DNA of 64,000 bases. Origin: Thalassomonas sp. M1454. Its GTDB lineage: Bacteria > Pseudomonadota > Gammaproteobacteria > Enterobacterales > Alteromonadaceae. Within the stretch, counting starts at the first letter, position 1. Each line of letters opens with the position of its first letter. Position numbers and translations under genes: made by a program. The notes below the pieces were generated by a model that worked only from the letters and a program-made list of their open reading frames with translations, was not told the origin of the DNA and did not search any database. The stretch spans positions 775,993 through 839,992 of the forward strand of contig NZ_VKDD01000002.1 in NCBI RefSeq assembly GCF_007097525.1, written 5' to 3'. Shown piece by piece: positions 7,487 to 16,796 of the stretch.

Positions 7487-9877
7487 ATGAATCAAGACTG
7501 TTTTCACTGTGGGGAAGATGTCCCTAACGGCCTCAATTTATTTGTAACTATTGGCAATAAGCAACAAGAAATGTGTTGCTATGGTTGTCAAGCTGTAGCA
7601 CAAGCCATTGTTGAAAATGGTCTAGAAGACTATTATCGATTTCGTACCGAAAAAAACAACAAAGTCGATGCCAGCATTCCAGAAGGTTTACTCAATACTC
7701 AATTTATTGACGATGAAAACCTGCAAAATGAATTTACTTTCGATGTTGATAACTGCAAAGAAACCATACTTTCAATTGATGGTATGTCTTGTGCTGCTTG
7801 TGCATGGCTTATTGAAAAGCAACTCAGCCAACAAAGTAGCATTGTCGAGATAAAAGTTAACGCCACAACTCAACGAGCCACCGTAAAATGGGATAATACC
7901 TCAATAAAGTTGAGTGAAATCCTAAATAAAATCGGCAAGATTGGCTATCAGGCTATGCCGTTTAAAGCAAACTTAGCCGAGCAAAGCAATATAAAGCAGA
8001 AGAAAGCCTTTATTAGACGTTTAGGTGTTTCTGGCATACTTACCATGCAAGTTATGATGATTGCCTTTGGTTTATATTTTGGTGCTTTTAGTGATTTAGC
8101 CAGTCATAACCTTACTTATCTACGTGGCACCAGCTTTGTTTTAACCTTACCAATAGTTACCTTTGGTGCTTTTCCTTTTTATACAGGCGCCATTGCAGCG
8201 CTCAGAGCTAAACGCTTATCAATGGATGTACCGGTAAGTATTGCCATTATACTGGCCTTTAGTGCAAGTGCTTGGGCAACCTTTAATCAATCCGGTGAAG
8301 TATATTTTGAATCGGTAGCCATGTTTACCTTCTTATTACTTATTGGTAAGTTTTTAGAGTTTAGAGCGCGGTCTCGTGCTGCAGAAGTATCTTCTAACTT
8401 ATTAAAGTTAATGCCATTAACAGCAACTATCTTAGTAGATGATAGTGAACAAATTATTAGCGCTAAACAGTTAGAAGTCGGTAACTTAGTTATTATTAAG
8501 CCAGGTGAAACTATTCCTGGTGATGGCGTTATTGTGCAAGGTAGCTCAAGTGTTAATGAGTCTATGCTTACTGGTGAGCATGCTCCGGTAAGTAAAACCA
8601 TAGGCGCAACGGTTTATGCCGGTACAGTCAATAGTGACGGTAATTTAACCATAACCATTAATAAATCTAATTCGGACAGTTTTTTAACCAACCTCATTCG
8701 TCTTAGTGAAAATGCGCAGGCTCATAAACCTGCTATTGCCAAATTGTCAGATAAAATTGCGCAATACTTTGTCGCTTTAATCTTGTTAACGTCAATTGCT
8801 ACTGCTGTATATTGGAGTATTAACGCCCCTGAAGAAGCGTTTTGGATTACTTTATCGGTATTGGTTGCTACCTGCCCATGTGCCTTATCTTTAGCTACTC
8901 CAACGGCTCTTACATGCGGCACAATAAAGCTTAATAAAAGTGGCATTATGATCAAGTCAGGTCATGTGTTAGAAACGGTGCCGAAAGTAGACTGTTTTGC
9001 GTTTGATAAAACCGGAACCCTAACCAATGGAGAGTTTAGTCTTACGTTAATAGAACGGATGCCAGACTGTGTATTTGACAAAGACACCCTGTTAGCAATT
9101 GCATCGGCACTTGAGACGCACTCCGAGCACCCTATCGCAAAAGCATTTGCACAATACCGAGAGCATGATATTAACTTAACCAATATCGAAGTTATCCCTG
9201 GTTGTGGTGTGCAAGGGATCTACCATGATCAATTAGTAAAAATTGGTAAATATTCATGGTTAGCTGAACATGGCGCGCTGCCTGAAAAATACAACGATGC
9301 GCAATGCATACTGACTATTGATGATAAATTTGATAGTGCTTTTTATCTATCTGACACATTAAGAACAGATACAGTACAAGTATTAAACCACATACAATCG
9401 GCACATAAAGAAAGCTTGTTAATTAGTGGTGACAACCAAGCCGGTGTTGAGAGTTTTATTGAACAAGCACAATTAAGTGAATATCATCACACTTGTAGTG
9501 CTAGTGATAAATTAAATATTATTGAATCAAAGCAAAAGCAAGGTAAAACAGTTGCTATGGTTGGTGACGGTGTAAACGACTCACCTGTATTTGCCGCAGC
9601 GCACGTTGCAATTGCTATGGGTAGCGGTACTGAAATAGCAAAAAGTGGCGCCGATGTTATTTTATTAAACAATAAACTCTCAAGTTTATTGCAGTTAATA
9701 ACAACTTCAAATAAAACATCACGAATTATCAAACAAAATTTTGCTTGGGCATTTGGTTATAATGCCATTGTATTACCTTTAGCCGTATGTGGCTTTATTA
9801 CGCCATATCTGGCAGTATTAGGCATGTCTGCTAGCTCTATTATCGTAGTAACAAATTCTCTACGATTATTAAAATAA
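7487..9877 (+). CDS. ccoI: Copper-translocating P-type ATPase for cbb3 oxidase assembly
   Basis: 796 aa from the ATG at 7487; an in-frame TTG at 7469 inside ccoH is less likely. The N-terminal cysteine-rich part (CFHCGED, CCYGC) resembles the metal-binding domain typical of CcoI/FixI. It is followed by a heavy-metal-associated domain (GMSCAACAW), about eight membrane helices with the CPC motif in TCPCALSLATPTAL, the phosphorylation site DKTGTLTNG and the hinge GDGVNDSP. It exports Cu(I) toward the periplasm for insertion into CcoN. It sits in ccoH-ccoI-ccoS as in other proteobacteria. Confidence 0.97.
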   Translation: MNQDCFHCGEDVPNGLNLFVTIGNKQQEMCCYGCQAVAQAIVENGLEDYYRFRTEKNNKVDASIPEGLLNTQFIDDENLQNEFTFDVDNCKETILSIDGMSCAACAWLIEKQLSQQSSIVEIKVNATTQRATVKWDNTSIKLSEILNKIGKIGYQAMPFKANLAEQSNIKQKKAFIRRLGVSGILTMQVMMIAFGLYFGAFSDLASHNLTYLRGTSFVLTLPIVTFGAFPFYTGAIAALRAKRLSMDVPVSIAIILAFSASAWATFNQSGEVYFESVAMFTFLLLIGKFLEFRARSRAAEVSSNLLKLMPLTATILVDDSEQIISAKQLEVGNLVIIKPGETIPGDGVIVQGSSSVNESMLTGEHAPVSKTIGATVYAGTVNSDGNLTITINKSNSDSFLTNLIRLSENAQAHKPAIAKLSDKIAQYFVALILLTSIATAVYWSINAPEEAFWITLSVLVATCPCALSLATPTALTCGTIKLNKSGIMIKSGHVLETVPKVDCFAFDKTGTLTNGEFSLTLIERMPDCVFDKDTLLAIASALETHSEHPIAKAFAQYREHDINLTNIEVIPGCGVQGIYHDQLVKIGKYSWLAEHGALPEKYNDAQCILTIDDKFDSAFYLSDTLRTDTVQVLNHIQSAHKESLLISGDNQAGVESFIEQAQLSEYHHTCSASDKLNIIESKQKQGKTVAMVGDGVNDSPVFAAAHVAIAMGSGTEIAKSGADVILLNNKLSSLLQLITTSNKTSRIIKQNFAWAFGYNAIVLPLAVCGFITPYLAVLGMSASSIIVVTNSLRLLK

Positions 9878-9892
9878 TCTAAGGTCTATTTT

Positions 9893-10135
9893 GTGAGTGT
9901 AATTTATATTCTGATCCCTATCGCCATTGTGTTTACCTCGGTTGCTATCTACCTATTTTTTTGGGCAGTAAAGACTGAACAATTTGACGACTTAGAAAAA
10001 CAAGGCATGAGTATTTTGTTTGATGATGAAGCCAAAAGCCCAACCACTGATGCTCAAGCGTCAGAGCAACAGGCTAAACAAAATAGCGATCAATCAAGTA
10101 ATATAGAGCAGCAACAAAACAAATCGGCCGACTGA
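9893..10135 (+). CDS. ccoS: cbb3-type oxidase assembly protein CcoS
   Basis: 80 aa from a GTG start. One membrane helix (residues 2-25) is followed by the highly typical stretch FFWAVKTEQFDDLEKQGMSILFDDE; the rest is a polar glutamine-rich tail. CcoS is required for insertion of cofactors into the cbb3 oxidase. It lies 15 bp after ccoI and 10 bp before the next gene. The C-terminal tail is longer than in many CcoS proteins. Confidence 0.95.
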   Translation: MSVIYILIPIAIVFTSVAIYLFFWAVKTEQFDDLEKQGMSILFDDEAKSPTTDAQASEQQAKQNSDQSSNIEQQQNKSAD

Positions 10136-10145
10136 GTTAAAAAAC

Positions 10146-10817
10146 ATGATGAACATCGACTTTATCTCTGCTTTTTTAATTGGTGTTGCAGGTGCAGGTC
10201 ACTGCGTAGCTATGTGCGGAGGCATCACTTCAATGCTCACCGCTAATATAAACTCTCCTCAAAAATCTAACTTACCTTTAATTTTAAGCTATAACTTTGG
10301 TCGTATACTTTCCTACACAATAGCAGGTGCTATTGCTGGTTTAACTGGATCTCTGGCAGCCCAATCAATAGGCGTACATATAAGCTGGCTTAGGTTAATT
10401 GCCGCTATTTTCTTAATACTGCTGGGTTTATATATAGGTAAATGGGCATTTATACTTAACCGAATCGAAGGTATTGGGCAATATTTATGGCGCTACCTAC
10501 AACCACTAAGCAAACGATTTATTCCAGTAAAGAATCCGACACAAGCCCTGTTATTAGGTGCTGTATGGGGCTGGCTACCATGTGGTTTAGTTTATTCTAC
10601 ACTCACATGGAGTATGGCAAGCGCAACTTGGTACAATGGCGCATTAATCATGTTTGCGTTTGGTTTAGGCACTTTACCCGCCTTGCTAACCTTAGCTTCA
10701 GGCTTTAGCTTTATTACTAATTTATTAAAGTCACAAAACACACGAAATGTTACAGCTGTGTTACTAATTTCTTACGGTTTATACTCTTTGGTCATTGCTC
10801 TTAAACTAATCTTTTAG
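10146..10817 (+). CDS. TauE/SafE- or DsbD-like six-helix membrane protein of the cco cluster
   Basis: 223 aa with about six transmembrane helices. The first helix carries GAGHCVAMCGGI, the HC-x-x-MCGG motif of the DsbD_2 / sulfite exporter TauE-like family that sits next to ccoS in many gammaproteobacteria. A second half-repeat carries WGWLPCGLVYS. The paired cysteines suggest metal (copper) transfer or thiol chemistry in oxidase maturation, which is inference from context. It starts 10 bp after ccoS; an in-frame ATG three bases later is equally possible. Confidence 0.88.
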   Translation: MMNIDFISAFLIGVAGAGHCVAMCGGITSMLTANINSPQKSNLPLILSYNFGRILSYTIAGAIAGLTGSLAAQSIGVHISWLRLIAAIFLILLGLYIGKWAFILNRIEGIGQYLWRYLQPLSKRFIPVKNPTQALLLGAVWGWLPCGLVYSTLTWSMASATWYNGALIMFAFGLGTLPALLTLASGFSFITNLLKSQNTRNVTAVLLISYGLYSLVIALKLIF

Positions 10818-10822
10818 TAACA

Positions 10823-10836
10823 TTGATCTGAATCAA
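10823..10836. promoter_or_regulatory. Perfect FNR box upstream of fnr
   Basis: TTGATCTGAATCAA matches the FNR consensus TTGATNNNNATCAA at every defined base. Its centre lies about 33 bp before the fnr start codon, so it probably overlaps or follows the core promoter. That position would fit autorepression, as known for E. coli fnr. Confidence 0.88.
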
Positions 10837-10862
10837 ATAACGGATCAGCCAGTAGTAATTAT

Positions 10863-11585
10863 ATGCCTCAACCTATCGCGTACAGTAATAATATTAAGTG
10901 TCAAAATTGTAGTATCAGTGAACTGTGTCTGCCTTTTAGCTTAAATGAGTCCGAGTTGAACTTACTTGATGATATTATTCAACGTAAAAAGCCGATCCAA
11001 AAAAATACGCAAATATTCCAGGCCGGCGAACAATTGCATACTCTTTATGCAATCCGCTCAGGCACGTTTAAAACCTTTATAATTTCAGAGCAAGGTGAAG
11101 AGCAAATAACTGGTTTTCATTTAGCTGGAGATTTACTTGGCTTTGACGCCTTAGGCAAAAAAGAGCATCCTAGCTTTGCCAAAGCCCTTGAAACATCAAT
11201 GGTTTGTGAGATCCCTTTTGAGGTTCTTGACGCCCTTTCAAGTAAAATACCTAAACTAAAAGCCCAAATAATGAACTTAATGAGTAATGAATTACACTGC
11301 AACAGTGAAATGTTATTACTTCTTAATCGTAAAAATGCAGAATCTAAATTAGCAACTTTCTTGGCAAGTTATGGTAGGCGCCTTGGTGCTAGACACCTTT
11401 CTTCAGTGCAGTTTAATTTACCAATGACGCGCAGTGAAATAGGTAACTACATTGGTTTAACCATTGAAACAATTTCACGCTTAATGACACGTTTTCAAAA
11501 AGATGGTTTGATTAAAGTTGAGAACAAATACATCACCATTTTGGACAAAGACGCGCTTTATAAACTAGCCGGTTTAAACCAATAA
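10863..11585 (+). CDS. fnr: FNR-type oxygen-sensing transcriptional regulator (EtrA/Fnr)
   Basis: 240 aa, close to the E. coli FNR length. Four cysteines able to hold a [4Fe-4S] cluster are at residues 13, 16, 22 and 115 ([10 protein letters not shown] and MVCEIP). A cyclic-nucleotide-binding-like fold is followed by a helix-turn-helix with ETISR, the residues that read TTGAT half-sites. It switches genes on or off when oxygen is low. Its position between the cbb3 assembly genes and uspE is conserved in Shewanella and relatives. A perfect FNR box precedes it. Confidence 0.97.
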   Translation: MPQPIAYSNNIKCQNCSISELCLPFSLNESELNLLDDIIQRKKPIQKNTQIFQAGEQLHTLYAIRSGTFKTFIISEQGEEQITGFHLAGDLLGFDALGKKEHPSFAKALETSMVCEIPFEVLDALSSKIPKLKAQIMNLMSNELHCNSEMLLLLNRKNAESKLATFLASYGRRLGARHLSSVQFNLPMTRSEIGNYIGLTIETISRLMTRFQKDGLIKVENKYITILDKDALYKLAGLNQ

Positions 11586-11602
11586 CCACACATATTAATA
11601 TT

Positions 11603-11616
11603 TTGATTTGAATCAA
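11603..11616. promoter_or_regulatory. Perfect FNR box upstream of uspE
   Basis: TTGATTTGAATCAA, with every consensus base present, centred about 98 bp before the uspE start. If it acts as a class II activator site (centre near -41.5), transcription would start near 11651, and an AT-rich -10-like region does lie just before that. The start site is an inference. Confidence 0.85.
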
Positions 11617-11707
11617 TAGGTTAACATTATTTTGTTAACTTATTTGTAACAATAGCCATAAATGATTAAGCTTAGTAAGTAAGTTTTGCAATTGAATTGG
11701 TGAAATC

Positions 11708-12628
11708 ATGGAAAGTTATCAAAATATTTTAGTCGTAATAGATCCTACCTCGGTCGAACAAAAAGCTTTAGCGCGAGCATGTACACTCGCTAATCGAACG
11801 GGTGCAAAGATCACCGCTTTTTTATCTATTTTTGATTTTTCCTATGAAATGACTACTATGCTGAGCGGCGAAGAGCGCGAGTCTATGCGAGCGACCGTTG
11901 TTAATGACCGTAAAGCATGGTTAAACGACCTCATTGAAGACTATGATCGCGAAATTGAATCTAAAGTTGTTTGGCATAACCGCCCTTTTGAAGCAATTTT
12001 ACAAGAAGTAAAAGATAATAACTTTGACATAATCATCAAAAGCACCCATGAACACCCTACTCTTCAGTCTGTTATTTTTACTCCTACCGATTGGCATTTA
12101 ATCCGAAAATCTTGGATTCCTTTACTCTTAGTTAAAGAACATCAATGGCCAGAAAACGGCCACATTTTAGCCGCTGTAAATGTCGGTAGTGAAGAAGAAG
12201 AACACTTATCACTAAACGATAAAATAAGTGAAGAAGCCATTAATCTTAGTAACTTAATTAAAGCAGATACGCATTTTGTTAACTCTTATCCTGGAACGCC
12301 AATTAATATAGCAATAGAAATTCCAGAGTTTGATGCTAATGAATATAACGAAACCATGAAAAATCATCACTTTGATGTTATGAAAGAACATGCGAAAAAA
12401 TTCAACATTGCCGATGAGTTTTTACATGTCGAAGAAGGACTACCAGAAGATGTTATCGAATCGGTGGCTAAGCGTATCGATGCAGAGCTAGTCATTTTAG
12501 GAACAGTAGGACGTACAGGACTTTCAGCTGTTTTAATTGGTAATACCGCTGAGCATGTTATTGACCGGTTAAATTGTGATTTATTAGCTTTAAAACCAGA
12601 CGGTTATCAATCACCTTTCTTAAAGTAG
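11708..12628 (+). CDS. uspE: Universal stress protein UspE
   Basis: 306 aa made of two tandem Usp domains (about 1-150 and 155-300), the normal UspE length. The second domain ends in the nucleotide-binding motif G-x2-G-x9-GN[T]A, seen as GTVGRTGLSAVLIGNTAEHV. UspE is a cytoplasmic stress protein linked to oxidative stress resistance, motility and adhesion in E. coli. It is directly downstream of fnr, as in E. coli, with a perfect FNR box between them, so anaerobic induction is likely. The ATG at 11708 has a weak ribosome site (GGTGAAATC). Confidence 0.95.
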   Translation: MESYQNILVVIDPTSVEQKALARACTLANRTGAKITAFLSIFDFSYEMTTMLSGEERESMRATVVNDRKAWLNDLIEDYDREIESKVVWHNRPFEAILQEVKDNNFDIIIKSTHEHPTLQSVIFTPTDWHLIRKSWIPLLLVKEHQWPENGHILAAVNVGSEEEEHLSLNDKISEEAINLSNLIKADTHFVNSYPGTPINIAIEIPEFDANEYNETMKNHHFDVMKEHAKKFNIADEFLHVEEGLPEDVIESVAKRIDAELVILGTVGRTGLSAVLIGNTAEHVIDRLNCDLLALKPDGYQSPFLK

Positions 12629-12643
12629 TGATTCACACCAATT

Positions 12644-12676
12644 AAGCGCTATATTGCTTTACAAATTAGCGCTTTT
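12644..12676 (+). terminator. Likely terminator of uspE
   Basis: 8-bp perfect stem AAGCGCTA / TAGCGCTT with a 15-nt loop and a short T4 tail, 16 bp after the uspE stop. The loop is long and the T tail short, so strength is uncertain. Confidence 0.55.
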
Positions 12677-12695
12677 CCATATCCGATTGCTTGGG

Positions 12696-12701
12696 TATAA
12701 T
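12696..12701 (+). promoter_or_regulatory. Probable -10 element (TATAAT) of ttcA
   Basis: A perfect TATAAT lies 28 bp before the chosen ttcA start codon. No clear -35 is seen at 17 bp. Its presence inside the longer reading frame argues that translation starts at 12730 and not at 12691. Confidence 0.5.
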
Positions 12702-12729
12702 GCCGCTTTTTCAATCACGAGTAAAAGCA

Positions 12730-13656
12730 ATGTCTACAGTGTCACCAGAAGTAAAAGCTGCTAATTTAAAACTGTCTAAACTAGAGAAACGTTTACGTCA
12801 TAACGTTGGTAAAGCTATCAGCGATTACAACATGATTGAAGATGGTGACAAAATTATGGTGTGCTTATCTGGCGGTGCCGATAGCTACACTATGCTAGAC
12901 ATCTTATTAAAACTTCGTCGTAGTGCACCTATCCATTTTGATATTGTTGCTGTTAACTTAGATCAAAAACAACCTGGTTTTCCTGAACATGTATTACCTA
13001 ACTACTTAAACGAGTTAGGTATTGAGTATCATATTATTGAAGAAGATACTTATTCTATTGTTATGGATAAGATCCCTGAAGGCAAAACTACTTGCAGCCT
13101 TTGTTCAAGATTGCGCAGAGGTATCTTATACAGCACAGCAAAGAAACTAAACGCAACTAAAATAGCTCTTGGTCATCACCGCGATGACATGATTGAAACC
13201 TTGTTACTGAACATGTTTTTTAATGGCAAAACTAAAACCATGCCAGCTAAATTAGTCAGTGATAATGGCGAACACGTAGTTATTCGCCCACTTGCCTACT
13301 GTAAAGAAGTAGATATCAAACAGTATTCAGGCATTAAAGAATTCCCTATTATTCCGTGTAATTTATGCGGAAGCCAACCAAATTTACAACGCCAAAACGT
13401 AAAACAAATGCTTAGTGATTGGGACAAACATTACCCAGGTAGAGCAGAATCAATATTTACCGCTATGCAAAATGTTGTTCCTTCTCATTTATGCGACCAC
13501 CAATTATTTAACTTTAAAGAAGTTGACTTAAATTCAGGGGTAATTAATGGCGGAGACATAGCTTTTGATAAAGAAGATATCTCTGATCAGTTTTCACAAG
13601 CTAAATCTATCAATGTAAATGATTTCGATTTGGTTAATATTGTTGAAATTAAGTAA
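12730..13656 (+). CDS. ttcA: tRNA 2-thiocytidine(32) synthetase TtcA
   Basis: 308 aa from the ATG at 12730; a longer frame from 12691 covers the probable -10 element and is rejected. A PP-loop ATPase motif ([12 protein letters not shown]) is present. Two CxxC pairs ([12 protein letters not shown] and IPCNLCGSQ) bind the Fe-S cluster used to thiolate C32 of certain tRNAs. The conserved [14 protein letters not shown] also fits. ttcA downstream of fnr and uspE is a conserved order in Alteromonadales. The C-terminus beyond about residue 250 is variable, as is usual. Confidence 0.96.
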   Translation: MSTVSPEVKAANLKLSKLEKRLRHNVGKAISDYNMIEDGDKIMVCLSGGADSYTMLDILLKLRRSAPIHFDIVAVNLDQKQPGFPEHVLPNYLNELGIEYHIIEEDTYSIVMDKIPEGKTTCSLCSRLRRGILYSTAKKLNATKIALGHHRDDMIETLLLNMFFNGKTKTMPAKLVSDNGEHVVIRPLAYCKEVDIKQYSGIKEFPIIPCNLCGSQPNLQRQNVKQMLSDWDKHYPGRAESIFTAMQNVVPSHLCDHQLFNFKEVDLNSGVINGGDIAFDKEDISDQFSQAKSINVNDFDLVNIVEIK

Positions 13657-13855
13657 CAAAACCTTTTTTAAATCATTACAGCGCAAGTTTTAAATACAAA
13701 CTAATATCATTTTGTAACAAAATTACGTAAAATAGTTTTGTATTTTGTATTTATGTTCAAAAGTTTTTCGTAGCCAATAACAATAATCTATTGCATGGCG
13801 ATTAAGCTTTTGTACACGATAAAAAATTTATTAACACAATTTTAGGGTTCAACTA

Positions 13856-15145
13856 ATGTTTGAAAAACTATTTAAACTTTCACAGCATAACACTTCTGTG
13901 AGACAAGAAATCATTGCTGGTTTCACCACCTTCTTAACTATGGCTTACATCATTTTTGTAAACCCTAGCATGCTAGCGATGACAGGTATGGATGCTGGCG
14001 CAGTATTTGTAGCAACTTGTTTAGCAGCAGCTATTGGTTGTTTAATTATGGGCTTATACGCTAACTACCCTATCGCTTTAGCACCGGGGATGGGCTTAAA
14101 TGCATTCTTCACATTTACTGTTGTAATGGAACTAGGTTATACCTGGAACGTTGCTTTAGGTGGTGTATTTATCTCTGGTGTAGTGTTTACTTTATTAAGT
14201 GTATTTAAAGTAAGAGAATGGATCATCAACTCTATTCCTCATGCGCTACGTTTTGGTATTGCAGCCGGTATCGGTATGTTTTTAGCACTAATTGCATTAA
14301 AAAGCTCAGGCTTTATCGTTGGCAGCCAAGCAACATTAGTTACTATGGGTGACATCACAGCTTTTGAACCTCTAATGGCTGCACTTGGTTTATTCTTAAT
14401 TGTTGGTTTAGTAAGTTTAAACATTAACGGTGCGGTAATGATTTCAATTTTAATCGTTACAGTTCTAGGTTTAATCTTCGGTGACGTTGCATACAGTGGT
14501 ATCGTATCTATGCCGCCTTCATTAGCACCAACATTTGCTCAGCTTGATATTGCAGGGGCATTTGAAGTTGGTATGCTGAGTGTAATATTCGCATTCTTAT
14601 TTGTTGATTTATTCGATACTTCAGGAACTCTTATTGCTGTTGCTCAACGTGGTAAATTACTTGATTCAGATGGTAACCTTCCTCGTCTTAAGAAAGCTTT
14701 ATTAGCTGACTCTACAGCAACAATTGCAGGTTCAATGTTAGGTACTTCAACAACAACATCTTACGTTGAAAGTACTGCTGGTGTTAGTGCTGGTGGTCGT
14801 ACAGGTTTAACAGCTGTAACTGTAGCAGTATTGTTCTTAGCAGCATTATTTTTCTCACCTCTTGCAGGTATGATCCCAGCCTACGCAACTGCTGGCGCAT
14901 TATTCTTCGTAGGTGTATTAATGGTAGCAGGTTTAGTTAATGTTAAGTGGGACGACCTAATGGACGCAGTTCCAGTTGTTGTTATCTTAGTAACTATGCC
15001 ATTAACCTTCTCAATTGCAGATGGTATTGCTCTAGGCTTTATCTCTTACGCAGCTGTACGTATATTTAGTGGCCGTTTCTCTGAAATTAGCCCTAGCGTT
15101 TTATTCCTAGCTGCTCTATTTACCGCTAAATTTGCTTTCATGTAA
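13856..15145 (+). CDS. NCS2 family purine permease (guanine/hypoxanthine type)
   Basis: 429 aa with 12-14 hydrophobic helices. The N-terminal motif FTTFLTMAYIIFVNPSML and ALAPGMGLNAFF are hallmarks of the AzgA-like branch of NCS2 permeases (E. coli GhxP/GhxQ, AdeP/AdeQ). DLFDTSGTLIAVAQ and STAGVSAGGRTGLTA also match. It is an inner-membrane proton symporter for hypoxanthine, guanine or adenine; the exact base cannot be told. The Tsx-like porin gene follows 103 bp later, making an uptake pair across both membranes. No purine riboswitch or PurR box was recognised in the 200-bp leader. Confidence 0.94.
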   Translation: MFEKLFKLSQHNTSVRQEIIAGFTTFLTMAYIIFVNPSMLAMTGMDAGAVFVATCLAAAIGCLIMGLYANYPIALAPGMGLNAFFTFTVVMELGYTWNVALGGVFISGVVFTLLSVFKVREWIINSIPHALRFGIAAGIGMFLALIALKSSGFIVGSQATLVTMGDITAFEPLMAALGLFLIVGLVSLNINGAVMISILIVTVLGLIFGDVAYSGIVSMPPSLAPTFAQLDIAGAFEVGMLSVIFAFLFVDLFDTSGTLIAVAQRGKLLDSDGNLPRLKKALLADSTATIAGSMLGTSTTTSYVESTAGVSAGGRTGLTAVTVAVLFLAALFFSPLAGMIPAYATAGALFFVGVLMVAGLVNVKWDDLMDAVPVVVILVTMPLTFSIADGIALGFISYAAVRIFSGRFSEISPSVLFLAALFTAKFAFM

Positions 15146-15169
15146 ACCACAGCAAATATAAAAACAATT

Positions 15170-15196
15170 GGGCAGGTAATTAACATCTGCCCTTTT
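15170..15196 (+). terminator. Small terminator or attenuator between permease and porin
   Basis: Stem GGGCAG / CTGCCC with an 11-nt loop and a T4 tail, 25 bp after the permease stop. It is modest in strength, so partial read-through into the porin gene is plausible. Confidence 0.6.
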
Positions 15197-15248
15197 CATA
15201 TAAAAATATAAAAACTTAAATTAATCTCATTATTTTTCAGGGAAAATT

Positions 15249-16052
15249 ATGAACACAACTCTTAAAAAACTTTCATCAGTTATCTTAGCTGGTGCGTCAC
15301 TTATGTCGTTTAACGCTCAAGCAGAAATGTTTTGGTCAGATAACTCATTATCTTTATTAAAGAATCAAGGTAACTACGAAGTTGCAACTAATGATGACAT
15401 CACAGTTATTACAGTTGAGCACGCATCAGGACATAACTGGGGCGATCTTTTCTTCTTCGCTGACCGTTTAGACTACAAAGAAGATTCACAAAGTGTAGCG
15501 GCTAACGAGACTTATTCTGAATTATCTCCACGTTTAAGCTTAAGCTATGCAACAGGTAGCAAAATGGAATTCGGTATTATTTCAGATGTATTTATTGCTA
15601 CTACATGGGAACATTCAACGTTTGAATCAGATCCTATTATTTTACCTGACGGTTTTATGATTGATATCGACAACCGCTTTGACAACTACCTAGTTGGTGT
15701 TGGCGTTGACTTAAAACTTCCTGGTTTTGCTTTTTTTAACGTTAACCTATACCAAGCTAACAACGAACAAACAGATAACGACAACCAATTAACGGCTGTT
15801 TGGGGTTACCCTTTTAGCATAGGTAATGCCGACTTTATGTTTGACGGTTTTATTGATTGGTCATCAGCTGAAGAAACACATGCAGCAGACTTCCACTTCA
15901 ACCCGCAACTTAGAATGGACATTGGTAAATATTTTGGCGTACCAAAGAAATTTGAAGCAGGTATAGAATACTCTTACTGGCACAACAAGTTCGGTATTAA
16001 AGGTTTAGATGATGAATCTGTGATTAGCTGGATGGTTAAAATCCACCTTTAA
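15249..16052 (+). CDS. Tsx/OmpK family nucleoside-specific outer-membrane channel
   Basis: 267 aa with a signal peptide cleaved after residue 25 or so (SLMSFNAQA-EMFWSD). The mature part has alternating beta-strands typical of a barrel: an early WSDNSLSLL strand, GHNWGDLFFFADRLDY (characteristic of the Tsx channel family) and a C-terminal strand ending in WMVKIHL. It lets nucleosides cross the outer membrane. Placement after the purine permease supports a nucleoside or purine uptake role. A strong ribosome site (CAGGGAAAATT) precedes the ATG. Confidence 0.9.
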   Translation: MNTTLKKLSSVILAGASLMSFNAQAEMFWSDNSLSLLKNQGNYEVATNDDITVITVEHASGHNWGDLFFFADRLDYKEDSQSVAANETYSELSPRLSLSYATGSKMEFGIISDVFIATTWEHSTFESDPIILPDGFMIDIDNRFDNYLVGVGVDLKLPGFAFFNVNLYQANNEQTDNDNQLTAVWGYPFSIGNADFMFDGFIDWSSAEETHAADFHFNPQLRMDIGKYFGVPKKFEAGIEYSYWHNKFGIKGLDDESVISWMVKIHL

Positions 16053-16070
16053 TCCAAAGTTAAAACAAAT

Positions 16071-16099
16071 AAAAACACCGCTAATTAGCGGTGTTTTTT
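16071..16099. terminator. Bidirectional intrinsic terminator after tsx-like gene
   Basis: Perfect palindrome AAAAACACCGCTAA / TTAGCGGTGTTTTT between the converging tsx-like and DUF2987 genes, with T-runs on both strands. Confidence 0.92.
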
Positions 16100-16121
16100 T
16101 ATGCCGACTAAAACTGAGTGA

Positions 16122-16772
16122 TTAGTCTTTTTCAATCCAAGGAGAGATCACTTCAGGTGCTTGGCTAAAACTTAAGGCTATTTCATCTGACTTTTGTTCA
16201 GTATCAATCCTTAAGTTACACTTAGTTAACTGGCAACTTAACCCTTGTTTTAATTCATCATTAATAAAGCTAATATTTGACTCGTTAGCTTGGCTTATAT
16301 GTAATCCGCTTACGTTTGGCATCATAAACCATAAGAACGAACCAAAGCTGTCTACAAGCTCTTGCATTTGCTCTGTAAGCAAAGCTAACTCATTAAAAGT
16401 ATAAGACGTTTTTGTTTTGTCTTTGGCTTGAATTTGCATTTGTAAGGTACAGTTTTGCATTTCATTTTTTTGCTCTACTCGCAAAAAAGCAAACTTATCG
16501 TACATTTCTTCAGAATGTGGCACTAATAACTGCCAATCATCCGCAATTTCTATATTTGTTGGGGTTAAATCACGCCCTAACATCGTTGCTTTATTTAATT
16601 CGCAGCGAGCTCTAGAGTGATAATCCACTAAATAGAAACCCATACTAATTTGATCAAGGTTTTCATCTTTAATTTTATCTAAACGCTGATAAAAGCCTTT
16701 ATATTCAATATCGATAGCAAAGCAATTAGCACTTAACGTGGCTAAACTTGCTGCTAATAATAATTTTTTCAT
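16122..16772 (-). CDS. DUF2987 family secreted protein
   Basis: 216 aa with a clear signal peptide (MKKLLLAASLATLSANCFA, cleavage about residue 19). The mature protein has the stretch YKGFYQRLDKIKDENLDQISMGFYL and paired cysteines; its pattern fits DUF2987, a family of small periplasmic or outer-membrane-associated proteins in Shewanella, Vibrio and relatives with no known function. It is the last gene of the minus-strand run, 24 bp downstream of bax. The family call is by memory of the motif and length. Confidence 0.8.
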   Translation of the reverse strand: MKKLLLAASLATLSANCFAIDIEYKGFYQRLDKIKDENLDQISMGFYLVDYHSRARCELNKATMLGRDLTPTNIEIADDWQLLVPHSEEMYDKFAFLRVEQKNEMQNCTLQMQIQAKDKTKTSYTFNELALLTEQMQELVDSFGSFLWFMMPNVSGLHISQANESNISFINDELKQGLSCQLTKCNLRIDTEQKSDEIALSFSQAPEVISPWIEKD

Positions 16773-16796
16773 GTTAAATCTTCTCTATATTTTCGC

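Noticed and set aside
12691..12729. N-terminal extension of ttcA
   Set aside because: The extended frame overlaps a perfect TATAAT; translation from 12730 gives the usual TtcA length.
13657..13855. Purine riboswitch or PurR box before the NCS2 permease
   Set aside because: No conserved riboswitch core or ACGCAAACGTTTGCGT-like site could be found in the leader.
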